Of a stretch of DNA of 64,000 nt, positions 32,368-41,892 are shown piece after piece. Made by a program: the position numbers and the translations under genes. The notes under the pieces were generated by a model. It did no database searches and was not told the DNA's origin. It worked only from the letters and a program-made list of their open reading frames with translations. The stretch spans positions 2,356,001-2,420,000 of the forward strand of contig NZ_CP017481.1 of assembly GCF_002307355.1 (NCBI RefSeq). Direction: 5' to 3'. The first letter of the stretch is position 1, and each line of letters opens with the position of its first letter. This stretch comes from Pectobacterium polaris. Lineage in GTDB: Bacteria; Pseudomonadota; Gammaproteobacteria; Enterobacterales; Enterobacteriaceae.

Positions 32368-32445
32368 AGTATATCTTCATATAATGATATACTCCGCGCC
32401 CTGGATGCTATTGGTAAAATCATCTCTGTTCTGGCTGATTTTACC
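32368..32445 (+). promoter_or_regulatory. Palindromic promoter region and leader hairpin of thiI
   Basis: AGTATATC (32368-32375) and GATATACT (32386-32393) are perfect inverted arms enclosing TATAAT at 32380-32385, so a dimeric regulator could cover the -10. The -35 is weak. Downstream, GGTAAAATCA (32413-32422) and TGATTTTACC (32436-32445) form a perfect 10-bp hairpin in the leader, ending 67 bp before the thiI ATG. No thiamine riboswitch consensus is present. The regulator, if any, is unknown. Confidence 0.5.
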
Positions 32446-32512
32446 GATAACGTGATTTTAGTGCTCAGGGTAAATTTATTTACGCCTTTCTGACCAAGTA
32501 ACGACAGCCACC

Positions 32513-33961
32513 ATGAAGTTTATCATTAAATTGTTCCCGGAAATCACCATCAAGAGCCAATCTGTGCGGTTGCGCTTTATCAAGATTCTAACCGGAAACA
32601 TTCGCAACGTATTAAAACACTATGATGAAACGCTGGCGGTTGTCCGTCACTGGGATCATATCGAAGTTCGTGCCAAAGATGAAAATCAGCGTGGAGCGAT
32701 TCGTGATGCGCTAACAAGAATTCCGGGTATTCACCATATTCTGGAAGTTGAAGATCATTCTTATACCGATGTGCATAACATCTTTGAACAGGCGCTGGCG
32801 TTGTATCGTGAGCGGTTGGAAGGCAAAACGTTTTGTGTGCGAGTGAAACGCCGCGGTAAGCATGAATTTAGCTCACAGGACGTGGAGCGCTACGTCGGCG
32901 GCGGTTTGAACCAGCATATTGAAACGGCGCGAGTTAACCTCACGACACCGCAGGTCACCGTGCATCTGGAAATCGAGCAGGACCGCCTGCTGCTGATTAA
33001 AGGCCGCAGCGAAGGGATCGGTGGTTACCCAATCGGTACGCAGGAAGATGTGTTATCACTGATTTCTGGTGGTTTCGACTCTGGCGTATCCAGCTATATG
33101 TTGATGCGTCGTGGATGCCGCGTGCATTACTGCTTCTTCAACCTTGGCGGTGCAGCACATGAGATCGGTGTGAAGCAGGTCGCACACTATCTGTGGAACC
33201 GTTTTGGTAGCTCGCATCGGGTGCGTTTCATTGCCATCGACTTCGATCCTGTCGTGGGTGAAATTCTGGAGAAGGTTGACGACGGCCAGATGGGTGTCGT
33301 CTTAAAACGCATGATGGTACGTGCGGCCTCCAAAGTTGCTGAGCGTTACGGTGTTCAGGCGCTGGTGACCGGTGAAGCGTTAGGGCAGGTGTCCAGTCAG
33401 ACGCTAACTAACCTGCGTTTGATCGATAATGCCTCCGACACGCTGATTCTTCGCCCGCTGATTTCTCATGATAAAGAGCACATTATCAAACAGGCTCGTG
33501 AGCTGGGGACGGAAGATTTCGCCAAAACGATGCCGGAATACTGTGGTGTGATCTCTAAAAGCCCGACGGTGAAGGCAGTGAAAGCGAAGATTGAGGCCGA
33601 AGAAGGCCACTTTGATTTTGCTATCCTGGATCGCGTGGTGAGTGAAGCACGGAATATTGATATCCGTGAGATCGCCGAGCAGACCAAGCAAGAGGTGGTT
33701 GAAGTCGAAACGGTCGCGTCGTTTGCGCCAACTGACGTGCTGTTGGATATCCGCGCGCCGGATGAACAGGACGATAAACCGCTTGAGCTGGATCAGATCG
33801 AAATCAAATCCTTACCGTTCTACAAACTGGGTACGCAGTTTGGCGATTTGGATCAGAGTAAAACCTATCTACTTTACTGCGAGCGTGGCGTGATGAGCCG
33901 CTTGCAGGCGCTGTACCTGCGTGAGCAAGGTTTCAGCAATGTGAAGGTATACCGTCCGTAA
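32513..33961 (+). CDS. thiI: tRNA 4-thiouridine synthase / thiamine sulfurtransferase ThiI
   Basis: Makes 4-thiouridine in tRNA and passes sulfur to ThiS. The N-terminal ferredoxin-like and THUMP region is at about 1-165. The PP-loop [17 protein letters not shown] is near residue 184. Conserved Cys344 lies in [12 protein letters not shown], and the C-terminal rhodanese domain holds the persulfide Cys456 in [11 protein letters not shown]. It has 482 residues, as in E. coli. It is transcribed away from xseB-ispA-dxs. Confidence 0.97.
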   Translation: MKFIIKLFPEITIKSQSVRLRFIKILTGNIRNVLKHYDETLAVVRHWDHIEVRAKDENQRGAIRDALTRIPGIHHILEVEDHSYTDVHNIFEQALALYRERLEGKTFCVRVKRRGKHEFSSQDVERYVGGGLNQHIETARVNLTTPQVTVHLEIEQDRLLLIKGRSEGIGGYPIGTQEDVLSLISGGFDSGVSSYMLMRRGCRVHYCFFNLGGAAHEIGVKQVAHYLWNRFGSSHRVRFIAIDFDPVVGEILEKVDDGQMGVVLKRMMVRAASKVAERYGVQALVTGEALGQVSSQTLTNLRLIDNASDTLILRPLISHDKEHIIKQARELGTEDFAKTMPEYCGVISKSPTVKAVKAKIEAEEGHFDFAILDRVVSEARNIDIREIAEQTKQEVVEVETVASFAPTDVLLDIRAPDEQDDKPLELDQIEIKSLPFYKLGTQFGDLDQSKTYLLYCERGVMSRLQALYLREQGFSNVKVYRP

Positions 33962-33968
33962 TAGAAAT

Positions 33969-33986
33969 AAGGCGCGCAAGCGCCTT
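33969..33986 (+). terminator. Hairpin after thiI, lacking its T tract
   Basis: AAGGCGC and GCGCCTT pair around GCAA eight bases after the thiI stop. No T run follows, because the 148-bp repeat begins here. The same 13 bases GCGCAAGCGCCTT recur at 34155-34167 after the repeat, this time followed by TTT, as if the terminator had been split and partly duplicated by an insertion. Confidence 0.7.
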
Positions 33987-33990
33987 AGAC

Positions 33991-34138
33991 TTGCTGACAA
34001 AGTGCGTCGAGCGGTGGTAATGGATAGATCGTAAAGACGCTGCAAGTACGTCCATGTAAGCTCGAGCCGCGCCATCCTTGGCGCGGACGCTTTACTCTTC
34101 TATTCCATTATCACCGTTTTCGTTCCCCAAATAGGTTT
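33991..34138 (+). repeat. 148-bp structured repeat, copy 2
   Basis: Inverted relative to copy 1 (29033-29180) and identical in length. Outer arms CGGTGGTAATGGA (34012-34024) and TCCATTATCACCG (34103-34115) extend to a stem of about 28 bp. Inside are TACG-TCCA-TGTA (34047-34058) and the hairpin CCGCGCCA-TCCT-TGGCGCGG (34067-34086). Sequence changes between copies keep the pairing in all three helices. It lies between convergent thiI and yajL and is flanked by a 13-bp direct repeat. Confidence 0.85.
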
Positions 34139-34178
34139 ATCAACGACAGAACGTGCGCAAGCGCCTTTTTCGTCAGTC

Positions 34179-34769
34179 TTAATCGCGATAATTATGAATT
34201 CCCGGCGGCAGGATGAGCTGTGCGGCGACGTCGGCGGCTTTTTCTTTTCCCAGTAGCAAATCGATGATCTTCAGCGCGAAATCCATGCTGGTTCCTGGCC
34301 CTTGTGTGGTTAACAGATTCACCCGTGGATCGTAGACGACGCGCTTTTCCATCCATTTTTCTGGTGCAATCTTATCCTTAAACGCAGGATAGCCCGTCAT
34401 GTTTCCGACGGGGAACAGCTGATGATATTCCAGCACCAGCGCAGGCGTTGCACACATCGCAGCGACAATTTTCCCTTCCAGATGCGCTTGTCGAATACAT
34501 TCCACCAGTATTGGGCTATCGCGGAAGCACTCCGCACCTTGCAGGCCGCCCGGTAACACCAGTACATCGAAAGGCCGATCGGCGACGGTAGCCAGTGGGG
34601 CATCCGCCAGCAGCCTTACCCCGCGTGAGCAGACGATTTCCAGATTGCCATCGCTGGCTACACTGGCAAGCGTGACCTGAATACCCGCTCGGACAAGCAA
34701 ATCGATGGTCGTGACGGCTTCAGTTTCTTCACTACCAGGTGCCAGACACACCAGTGCCGATGCGGTCAT
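34179..34769 (-). CDS. yajL: DJ-1/PfpI family protein YajL (covalent chaperone)
   Basis: YajL belongs to the DJ-1 superfamily and protects proteins against oxidative and carbonyl damage in E. coli. The ATG at 34769 gives 196 residues starting [17 protein letters not shown], matching E. coli. The reactive Cys106 lies in [10 protein letters not shown] (nucleophile elbow), and the acidic partner is in PGSEETEA near residue 15. Its start lies inside the 3' end of panE (38-bp overlap), so the two are probably co-translated. Confidence 0.95.
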   Translation of the reverse strand: MTASALVCLAPGSEETEAVTTIDLLVRAGIQVTLASVASDGNLEIVCSRGVRLLADAPLATVADRPFDVLVLPGGLQGAECFRDSPILVECIRQAHLEGKIVAAMCATPALVLEYHQLFPVGNMTGYPAFKDKIAPEKWMEKRVVYDPRVNLLTTQGPGTSMDFALKIIDLLLGKEKAADVAAQLILPPGIHNYRD

Positions 34770-35640
34770 AATCATTTTCCTTTTGCTTAATGTAGTCAAA
34801 CAGACGGGCATTTTCGGGGAGCATCAGCCCGTGGAGACGCGCACGGTGCAGTAAATACCCGGTAATGTAATCAATTTCGGTATGTCGCTGAGCGATGATG
34901 TCCTGCAACATTGATGAGGTGTTTGCCGCAGTGTTCTGAATAATTTGGTTCACGTAGAGCAGCAGGCTATCTGGCGATGTGTGGAAGCCTTCTCGTTCCA
35001 TGACGCTGGCCACTTCCTGACAAAGTGACACAATCAGTTCCGGGTAGGCAGAAAGCTCGCCATTGGTGCAGTGATATTTCACCGTGAGCGGATTGATGAC
35101 GCAGTTAGCCGCCAGTTTCAGCCAGCAGGTAGCGCTAATGTTGGTGTGCCAGGCCACATCCGGCAAGGCCTGATGCAGCACTTCAGCTAAATGGCTTTGG
35201 CTACTGTCACCGTTAAACGTGCCAATATGCGTTGTGCCTGCCGCAACGTGTACGACGTTATTTGCATCGCGTCTGGCAGCGTGGGTGGTAATACCAAGCA
35301 CTAGTGACTGCGGCAGCGACGGCAATTCTTCTCGTGTGCCCATCCCGTTGTGTAAAAGCAGAATCGTGCAATGCGGGTTGAGCTGCGGCAACAGCACGGT
35401 AATGGCATCGGAAACCTGCCAGGCTTTGAGCGTCACCAGCAGAAGTTCGCTTTGGGCAAGATGATCGGGATCGTTCGCTGTCAGGTTGAGATTACAGTGC
35501 TGGCCGTCCAGCATCGTGACATTGACTGGACAATACGGTTGCGGAATGCGCAGCCATCCCTGGACATCATGCCCTTGCTGATGTAACGCAGCGAGCCAAA
35601 GTTGCCCCAGCGCGCCACAGCCAAGAACGGTGATCTTCAT
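34732..35640 (-). CDS. panE: 2-dehydropantoate 2-reductase PanE
   Basis: The NADPH-dependent reductase making pantoate for coenzyme A. The Rossmann motif is [11 protein letters not shown] at residues 5-15. [13 protein letters not shown] contains the catalytic-region Lys, and [12 protein letters not shown] is the second substrate segment. I chose the ATG at 35640 ([12 protein letters not shown], 302 residues); the longer frame to 35685 adds unrelated residues. It overlaps yajL downstream and is divergent from yajQ. Confidence 0.95.
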   Translation of the reverse strand: MKITVLGCGALGQLWLAALHQQGHDVQGWLRIPQPYCPVNVTMLDGQHCNLNLTANDPDHLAQSELLLVTLKAWQVSDAITVLLPQLNPHCTILLLHNGMGTREELPSLPQSLVLGITTHAARRDANNVVHVAAGTTHIGTFNGDSSQSHLAEVLHQALPDVAWHTNISATCWLKLAANCVINPLTVKYHCTNGELSAYPELIVSLCQEVASVMEREGFHTSPDSLLLYVNQIIQNTAANTSSMLQDIIAQRHTEIDYITGYLLHRARLHGLMLPENARLFDYIKQKENDYDRIGTGVSGTW

Positions 35641-35828
35641 GTGTGTCTCCCTTATTCGATGCGGGCGCTGTTGTTCAGCCATCATAGGCTATCATTCATG
35701 TCGCGATCTTGCGTTATTCGGCCTGTTTACCTGATGCAGAGTAAAAAACGGGATCGTGTCTGGCATCTTGCTTATCGCAGAAGAGCGGTTATTATGCTCG
35801 CCAGCCAAATTTGTCAGGAGAGCGAATT

Positions 35829-36320
35829 ATGCCATCTTTCGATATTGTTTCGGAAATTGATATGCAGGAAGTCCGTAACGCGGTGGAAAATGCGACACGC
35901 GATCTGAGCACCCGTTGGGATTTTCGCAATGTTCCGGCCAGCTTTGAACTGAATGAGAAATCACAGACTATCAAAGTGGCCAGCGAGTCTGATTTTCAGG
36001 TACAACAGCTGGTTGATATTCTGCGTGAAAAGCTGGTTAAGCGGGGTATTGAAGGCGGTGCGCTGGAGATCCCAGAAGAAATGGAACACAGCGGAAAAAC
36101 GTACAGCGTGGAAGCGAAGCTGAAGCAAGGTATTGAAACGACGCTAGCGAAGCAAATCATCAAGCTGATTAAAGACAGCAAGCTGAAAGTGCAGGCGCAG
36201 ATTCAAGGTGAACAGGTTCGCGTCACCGGTAAATCACGGGATGATTTGCAGGGCGTGATGGCGTTGATTCGAGGCGGAAATCTGGGGCAACCGTTCCAGT
36301 TTACCAACTTCCGCGATTGA
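35829..36320 (+). CDS. yajQ: Nucleotide-binding protein YajQ
   Basis: A small cytoplasmic protein of the UPF0234 family with two RNA-binding-like folds; homologues bind nucleotides or cyclic di-GMP. The ATG at 35829 ([19 protein letters not shown]) gives 163 residues, equal to E. coli. An upstream in-frame start at 35811 adds MSGERI, which is really ribosome-binding sequence. Conserved features are [13 protein letters not shown] and [14 protein letters not shown] at the C-terminus. Confidence 0.95.
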   Translation: MPSFDIVSEIDMQEVRNAVENATRDLSTRWDFRNVPASFELNEKSQTIKVASESDFQVQQLVDILREKLVKRGIEGGALEIPEEMEHSGKTYSVEAKLKQGIETTLAKQIIKLIKDSKLKVQAQIQGEQVRVTGKSRDDLQGVMALIRGGNLGQPFQFTNFRD

Positions 36321-36348
36321 TTCGTTTAGTCATCCGCCGATGAACAGT

Positions 36349-36370
36349 AAGGCCAGCGAAAGCTGGCCTG
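36349..36370. terminator. Hairpin between convergent yajQ and yajR
   Basis: GGCCAGC and GCTGGCC pair around a GAAA loop. Short T-rich tracts lie on both sides (TGTTG on plus, TTACTG on minus), so termination in either direction is plausible but not strong. Confidence 0.65.
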
Positions 36371-36382
36371 TTGCATGGTGCG

Positions 36383-37747
36383 TTAGGATTGACCCACTAA
36401 TTGTTCTAACTGCTGCCGATTGGTCTTTTTGTTGTCGATCTTCACATAGGCGCTGTATTCATCCGGCACGATGACCACTTCGGCCACGCCGGGCTGGGTA
36501 CGAATTTTCTGTTCCAATTCACTATCCTGCAATGCTAAATCAGACAGCGTGATTCTCAGGCTACTGAGATAAGGCGGCTCCTGCATGGTGACGCTGACGA
36601 GTAGCCAGATGGCCGCAATCGCCGCGCCAGCCATAAACACGGCTGAGGCACCATAAAGCTCAAACAGCCCGCCGCCGATGCTCCCACCAATGGCCACACC
36701 GATAAACTGCGTGGTGGAGTAAACGCCCATCGCGGTGCCTTTGTATCCCGCAGGCGACTCCTTGCTAATCAACGAGGGCAGCAGGGCTTCCATGACGTTG
36801 AAAGCCAGGAAGAACAGCTGTACACCAATGATAATTTGCCAGAGGTGGTTATCTGCCTTCCATAGGACAACTTCTGCGGCGATCAGCACCACGATGCAGC
36901 CGATGAAGACCTGCTTCATTCGCCTTTTCACTTCAGCATAAATAATGAAAGGCACGACGCCGACAAAAGAGATCAGCATCGTGACCAGATAGACTTTCCA
37001 GTGGTCCTGCGGTGCCAAGCCCACAGATTCCATTACGCGCGGCAGGGCGACGAAGCTCGACATCAATAAAATATGCAGACACATGATGCCGATATTCAGT
37101 TTCAGCAGGCGGCTATTGCCGAGCACTTTGCGGAAACTGCCGCGTACCATCGCCGATTCTCGATTCAGGACGTGTGCAGGCGCAGAAGGAATTAGGGTCA
37201 GCGTGATGACAATGCCAGCGAGTGACAGAAGGGCGATGCCCCAGAAGAGCGCCTGTAAACCGAAGGCGTGAGTAACGATAGGCCCAACGACCATGGCGAT
37301 AGCAAAGGTGACACCAAAGCTGACGCCGATAAACGCCATGGCTTTGGTTCGGTTCTGCTCACGCGTCAGGTCGGAAAGTAGCGCCATGACGGCGGCAGAA
37401 ATCGCGCCAGCGCCCTGCAATGCCCGACCAAGGATGATGCCCCAGATGGAGTCGCTCAGTGCGGCGATGACGCTGCCGAGTGCAAATATCAGCAGTCCCC
37501 CGACGATCAGCGGTTTTCTACCGATACGATCGGAGACCAAACCAAAGGGAATCTGGAAAATAGCCTGCATTAAGCCATAAATACCAATCGCAATACCGAT
37601 CAGCGCTTCACTCGCGCCCTGCAAGGCCATGCCGTACGTGGTCAGAACAGGCAGAACCATGAACATGCCAAGCATGCGCAGTGAAAAAACGGCTCCCAAG
37701 CCCCATGTGGCGCGTAATTCGCCAGGGGTCATTTTATTATCGTTCAT
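36383..37747 (-). CDS. yajR: Major-facilitator transporter YajR
   Basis: A 12-span MFS efflux-type transporter. The conserved motif A appears as GLVSDRIGRKPLIVGG after span 2 and LGRALQGAGAISAAVMALLSDLTREQNR follows. A soluble C-terminal domain (about residues 385-454) is the ferredoxin-like YAM domain special to YajR. The ATG at 37747 (MNDNKMTPGELRATWG) gives 454 residues. The substrate is unknown. Divergent from the cyo operon end only in the sense of sharing the strand; both read minus. Confidence 0.94.
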   Translation of the reverse strand: MNDNKMTPGELRATWGLGAVFSLRMLGMFMVLPVLTTYGMALQGASEALIGIAIGIYGLMQAIFQIPFGLVSDRIGRKPLIVGGLLIFALGSVIAALSDSIWGIILGRALQGAGAISAAVMALLSDLTREQNRTKAMAFIGVSFGVTFAIAMVVGPIVTHAFGLQALFWGIALLSLAGIVITLTLIPSAPAHVLNRESAMVRGSFRKVLGNSRLLKLNIGIMCLHILLMSSFVALPRVMESVGLAPQDHWKVYLVTMLISFVGVVPFIIYAEVKRRMKQVFIGCIVVLIAAEVVLWKADNHLWQIIIGVQLFFLAFNVMEALLPSLISKESPAGYKGTAMGVYSTTQFIGVAIGGSIGGGLFELYGASAVFMAGAAIAAIWLLVSVTMQEPPYLSSLRITLSDLALQDSELEQKIRTQPGVAEVVIVPDEYSAYVKIDNKKTNRQQLEQLVGQS

Positions 37748-38055
37748 ACGTACCTCTGAAAACAATTGGCGCTATTTTAGTGCGTTATTGGCCAGACAGT
37801 AAACGATAGGTTTGTTACGTGATTTGGCGGGGTAGGAAATAGGGGAGGGGGAAAAGAAAAAAACGCAGGGAGAGTTTTTCAACGTCGCTTTTGCGACGGC
37901 CCGAAGGGGGGAGAGCAGGAAGCTCGACATAAAAAACCAGGGAACGTTTTTAACGTCCTTGCGACGAGACGAAGGGCGCGTGCAGGAAGCGGGTCATAAA
38001 AAAACAGGCGGACGAGCCACCTGTTTTTATTAAATGCCTGTAACGCTGCTTGTGA
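37748..38055. repeat. Tandem 70-bp repeat in the gap between cyoE and yajR
   Basis: Two copies of a unit lie head to tail at about 37867-37937 and 37938-38004. Each runs CAGGGA...GTTTTT...AACGTC...TTGCGACG...GAAGG...GCAGGAAGC...CATAAAAAA. The first contains a perfect small hairpin CGTCGC-TTTT-GCGACG. The array starts about 120 bp upstream of the yajR ATG and ends in the cyo terminator. No coding frame is present. The yajR promoter must lie in or near it. Confidence 0.75.
37997..38025 (-). terminator. Intrinsic terminator of the cyo operon
   Basis: On the minus strand AACAGGTGG and CCGCCTGTT pair (one U-G) around CTCGT, followed by a run of seven T residues. It lies about 30 bp after the cyoE stop. 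Confidence 0.9.
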
Positions 38056-38946
38056 TTAACGTAGGTAGGTCAGCATAATTTCATGCGCTGGTGCCATTGA
38101 ATCCACAGACATCATGACGCTCAGTGACGTAATCGCGACAATGGAGAAAACAAACAGTTTTCTTGCCCATACGCGGTCATCAATCGCATTTTTATAGCCT
38201 GACAGCGCCATACCCAACCACCAGACGCTAACTGCTGCGGCAACGATCAGATATTTATAGCCGGCATAGCCGCCGAGAGACAGCATCAGTGTCGCTACCG
38301 CAAACGCCACGATGTACAGCGTGATGTGGTGTTTCGCAACGGAGATACCTTTCACAACAGGCAGAACCGGGATGTTGGCGGCCTGATAATCCTTGAAGCG
38401 GAAAATCGCAATCGCGTATGAATGCGGCATCTGCCACAGGCTAAAGATCAGCAGCAGAATCAACGCGCCAGCATCGAACTGGTTGCTGACGGCACAGTAA
38501 CCGATAACCGGTGGTGCCGCGCCGGACAGGCTGCCAATCAGCGTGCCATAAACAGAATGCCGCTTCATGTACAGACTATACACACCGACATACACGACGA
38601 AGCCCATCACCGCCAGCCACATGGCCAGCGGGTTAGCCGCGATGTAAAGCAGAGCAAAGCCCGCAATACCTAACAGCGATGCGTAAACCAGCGTTACCTT
38701 CAGCGAAATCAGTCCCTTTACCAGAACCCGATTTTTGGTTCTCTCCATTTTCTTGTCGATGTCGCGGTCAATGACGTTGTTAAACACGCAGCCAGATGCA
38801 ACGACTAACGACACACCCACGAGGGTGGCGAAAAACAGGGGATAATCAATGCGGCCTTGGGCCGCAAGGAGAAATCCACCGATAACGGAAATCAGATTTC
38901 CGAAAATAATTCCTGGTTTAGTAACTTGCAGGTATTGCTTAATCAT
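38056..38946 (-). CDS. cyoE: Protoheme IX farnesyltransferase (heme O synthase) CyoE
   Basis: Attaches farnesyl diphosphate to heme b to make heme O for the bo3 oxidase. This UbiA-family membrane protein of 296 residues has about eight to nine spans. The first prenyl-diphosphate motif is [15 protein letters not shown] (about 57-71), and YTLWMKRHS-type basic residues follow. It is the last cyo gene, 14 bp after cyoD. IspA in this window makes its prenyl substrate. Confidence 0.97.
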   Translation of the reverse strand: MIKQYLQVTKPGIIFGNLISVIGGFLLAAQGRIDYPLFFATLVGVSLVVASGCVFNNVIDRDIDKKMERTKNRVLVKGLISLKVTLVYASLLGIAGFALLYIAANPLAMWLAVMGFVVYVGVYSLYMKRHSVYGTLIGSLSGAAPPVIGYCAVSNQFDAGALILLLIFSLWQMPHSYAIAIFRFKDYQAANIPVLPVVKGISVAKHHITLYIVAFAVATLMLSLGGYAGYKYLIVAAAVSVWWLGMALSGYKNAIDDRVWARKLFVFSIVAITSLSVMMSVDSMAPAHEIMLTYLR

Positions 38947-38960
38947 CTTTTACGGCTCTG

Positions 38961-39293
38961 TTACTGGATCATCATATTGTGGTGTGCGCTCATCATAATC
39001 CAGATGGAGCCCACGACGACAATAGCGATAATCAGGACGGCAAACACAAGAGCCACCACGTTCCAGCGCTCTTCTGAGGACGTATTCAGGTGCAGGAAGT
39101 ACACCAGATGTACCAGAATCTGAACAACGGCACATCCCACCACCGTGAAAAGAATGGCGCTATGTGAGGCTGTGCCGCTCATGACCATACTGAAAGGAAT
39201 CACTGTCAAAATTACAGACAGAACAAAACCTATCACATATGACTTCACGCTGCCGTGGCTGGCACCTGCATGATCGGTTGTTGAATGACTCAT
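38961..39293 (-). CDS. cyoD: Cytochrome bo3 ubiquinol oxidase subunit IV CyoD
   Basis: A small three-span subunit that helps assemble the copper-heme centre of CyoB. The ATG at 39293 ([20 protein letters not shown]) gives 110 residues, equal to E. coli in layout; a longer frame to 39374 reads back into cyoC. The start overlaps the cyoC stop by one base, showing translational coupling. Confidence 0.95.
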   Translation of the reverse strand: MSHSTTDHAGASHGSVKSYVIGFVLSVILTVIPFSMVMSGTASHSAILFTVVGCAVVQILVHLVYFLHLNTSSEERWNVVALVFAVLIIAIVVVGSIWIMMSAHHNMMIQ

Positions 39294-39907
39294 TACATTG
39301 CCCCCAGCAGATAAACAACGGTGAAGACACAGATCCATACCACGTCGAGGAAGTGCCAGAACAGACTCAGGCACATCAGACGCGTTTTATTGGTTGCAGT
39401 CAGGCCACGCTTGGACACCTGAATCATCATGATGACCAACCAGATCAGACCGCCTGTTACGTGCAGTCCGTGGGTGCCGACTAGTGCGAAGAAGGCAGAC
39501 AGGAACGCACTGCGATCCGGGCCATAGCCTTCAGCGATCAGGTGATGGAATTCATAGATTTCCATCCCGATAAACACCAGACCGAACAGGAAGGTCACGC
39601 CTAACCAGGTGTTAACCTGAGATTTGTTGCCCTTATTCATGGCGATCATTGCCATGCCGTAGGTAATACTACTGAACAACAGCGCGAACGTTTCCACCAG
39701 CACAAAAGGCAGTTGGAAAAGTTCCTTCCCGCTTGGGCCACCCGCAGTACCGTTAACCAGTACCGCATAGGTTGCGAACAGTGACCCGAAAATGATCAGG
39801 TCGCTCATCAGGTAGACCCAGAAGCCGAATACTTTGTTGGCTCCTGCGTCGTGGTGCCCATGCTCGGCATGGGCAGTATTGTGGTTAGTCAGAGTTTCAG
39901 TTGACAT
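39293..39907 (-). CDS. cyoC: Cytochrome bo3 ubiquinol oxidase subunit III CyoC
   Basis: A five-span membrane subunit of the heme-copper oxidase. It starts [20 protein letters not shown] (His-rich N-terminus), with family blocks [21 protein letters not shown] and [17 protein letters not shown]. It has 204 residues. It overlaps the cyoB end by 11 bp and the cyoD start by one base. Confidence 0.97.
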   Translation of the reverse strand: MSTETLTNHNTAHAEHGHHDAGANKVFGFWVYLMSDLIIFGSLFATYAVLVNGTAGGPSGKELFQLPFVLVETFALLFSSITYGMAMIAMNKGNKSQVNTWLGVTFLFGLVFIGMEIYEFHHLIAEGYGPDRSAFLSAFFALVGTHGLHVTGGLIWLVIMMIQVSKRGLTATNKTRLMCLSLFWHFLDVVWICVFTVVYLLGAM

Positions 39908-41888
39908 GTTTCACGCCTGCCTTACTGAGTTGATCAAAATTCTGATTCTCAATTTGCTCAATTTCTTTAACCGGCACGTAGTAATCCACGTCTTGATTAA
40001 AGCTATGCACAATCCAGGTCACAATCATGCCAGCGAAGCCGGCGATAGCAAGCCACCAGATATGCCAGATCATGGCAAAACCGAATACCAGGCTGAATGC
40101 GGAGATAATCACACCTGCGCCGGTGTTCTTCGGCATGTGAATCTCTTCATAGCTGGCAGGGCGCTTGTAAGCTTCACCTTTCTCTTTCGCTTCCCAGAAT
40201 GCGTCACGGTCGTTGACGTGTGGCACGATAGCGAAGTTATAGAACGGTGCAGGAGAAGAGGTTGCCCACTCCAGCGTACGTCCACCCCACGGATCGCCCG
40301 TCAGATCGCGGTTCTGGTCACGGTCACGGATACTGACGTAGAACTGCATAACCTGACACAGTACGCCGATACCAATCAATACCGCACCGATGGAGGCCAC
40401 AACCAGTAAGGCGTGGAACTCAGGGTTGATTTGCTGACTCAGACGACGCGTCATTCCCATGAAGCCGAGGACATACAGCGGCATGAAGGCAACGAAGAAG
40501 CCGATAATCCAGAACCAGAATGCGCGCTTACCCCAGGTTTCGTTCAGGGTGAAGCCAAAGGCTTTCGGGAACCAGTAAGTAATACCTGCGAAGCAACCGA
40601 ACACTACGCCGCCGATGATCACGTTATGGAAGTGAGCAATCAGGAACAGACTGTTGTGCAGGACAAAGTTCGCACCCGGTACGGCCAGCAGTACCCCGGT
40701 CATCCCACCGATGGTGAAGGTGATGATGAAGCCCGTGGTCCACAGCATCGCGGAGTTGGATTCGATACGGCCTTGATACATGGTGAACAGCCAGTTGAAG
40801 ATTTTAACCCCGGTCGGGATTGAAATAATCATGGTGGCTATACCAAAGAAGGCGTTGACGTTCGCGCCAGACCCCATGGTAAAGAAGTGGTGCAACCAAA
40901 CGATGAACGACAGAACCGTAATCGCAATCGTTGCCCACACCAGTGAGGTGTAGCCAAACAGCCGTTTTTTACAGAAGGTCGCAACCACTTCGGAGTAAAT
41001 ACCGAAGACTGGCAGCACCAGAATGTAAACCTCAGGATGACCCCATGCCCAAATCAGGTTGATGTACATCATCATGTTGCCACCCATATCATTGGTAAAG
41101 AAATGGGTGCCGAGGTAACGGTCAAGCGTCAGTAGTGCAATGGTCACGGTCAATATCGGGAATGCGGCAATGATCAGCACGTTGGTACACAGTGCCGTCC
41201 AGGTAAATACTGGCATTTTCATCAGCGTCATGCCCGGTGCGCGCATCTTCAGAATCGTAGCGAAGAAGTTAACACCTGTCAGCGTGGTACCTATACCGGA
41301 TATCTGTAGACTCCATATCCAGTAATCGACCCCGACGCCGGGACTGTACTCCTTTCCTGAAAGCGGCGGATACGCCACCCAGCCAGTCTGCGCAAATTCA
41401 CCTACCCCGAGAGAGAGGTTGATCAAGATAACGCCAGCGACAAACAGCCAGAAGCTGAGGGAGTTCAGGAATGGGAAAGCAACGTCACGCGCACCGATCT
41501 GCAAGGGAACCGCAAGGTTCATCAAGCCAACAACGAACGGGGTTGCCACGAAGAAGATCATGATGACACCGTGTGCGGTGAAAATCTGATCGTAGTGGTG
41601 AGCGTTTAAGAAGCCTTCTTGCCCGGCAGAGGCCAGCACCTGCTGGCCACGCATCATGATGGCATCGGCAAAACCACGTATCATCATCACCAGACCGACG
41701 ATGATGTACATGATACCGATTTTCTTGTGGTCTACGGAGGTGAACCATTCGGCCCACAGCCATTTCCACTTACCGAAATAGGTTATTGCCGCCAGCAGCG
41801 CAAGGCCGCCAACGATGATCGCCGCCACGGTGACCATAATAATGGGTTCGTGATACGGAACCGCATCGAGTGTAAGTTTTCCGAACAT
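39897..41888 (-). CDS. cyoB: Cytochrome bo3 ubiquinol oxidase subunit I CyoB
   Basis: The catalytic subunit that carries heme b, heme O3 and CuB, reducing oxygen and pumping protons. It has about 15 spans in 663 residues. Recognisable are the heme ligand region [12 protein letters not shown], the CuB/Tyr segment [17 protein letters not shown] and WLHHFFTMG, and the two heme-ligand histidines in [11 protein letters not shown]. cyoA lies 4 bp upstream and cyoC overlaps downstream. Confidence 0.98.
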   Translation of the reverse strand: MFGKLTLDAVPYHEPIIMVTVAAIIVGGLALLAAITYFGKWKWLWAEWFTSVDHKKIGIMYIIVGLVMMIRGFADAIMMRGQQVLASAGQEGFLNAHHYDQIFTAHGVIMIFFVATPFVVGLMNLAVPLQIGARDVAFPFLNSLSFWLFVAGVILINLSLGVGEFAQTGWVAYPPLSGKEYSPGVGVDYWIWSLQISGIGTTLTGVNFFATILKMRAPGMTLMKMPVFTWTALCTNVLIIAAFPILTVTIALLTLDRYLGTHFFTNDMGGNMMMYINLIWAWGHPEVYILVLPVFGIYSEVVATFCKKRLFGYTSLVWATIAITVLSFIVWLHHFFTMGSGANVNAFFGIATMIISIPTGVKIFNWLFTMYQGRIESNSAMLWTTGFIITFTIGGMTGVLLAVPGANFVLHNSLFLIAHFHNVIIGGVVFGCFAGITYWFPKAFGFTLNETWGKRAFWFWIIGFFVAFMPLYVLGFMGMTRRLSQQINPEFHALLVVASIGAVLIGIGVLCQVMQFYVSIRDRDQNRDLTGDPWGGRTLEWATSSPAPFYNFAIVPHVNDRDAFWEAKEKGEAYKRPASYEEIHMPKNTGAGVIISAFSLVFGFAMIWHIWWLAIAGFAGMIVTWIVHSFNQDVDYYVPVKEIEQIENQNFDQLSKAGVKHVN

Positions 41889-41892
41889 CGTA

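Noticed and set aside
32261..32512. A TPP riboswitch before thiI
   Set aside because: None of the conserved thi-box elements is present; the hairpin seen there is simple.
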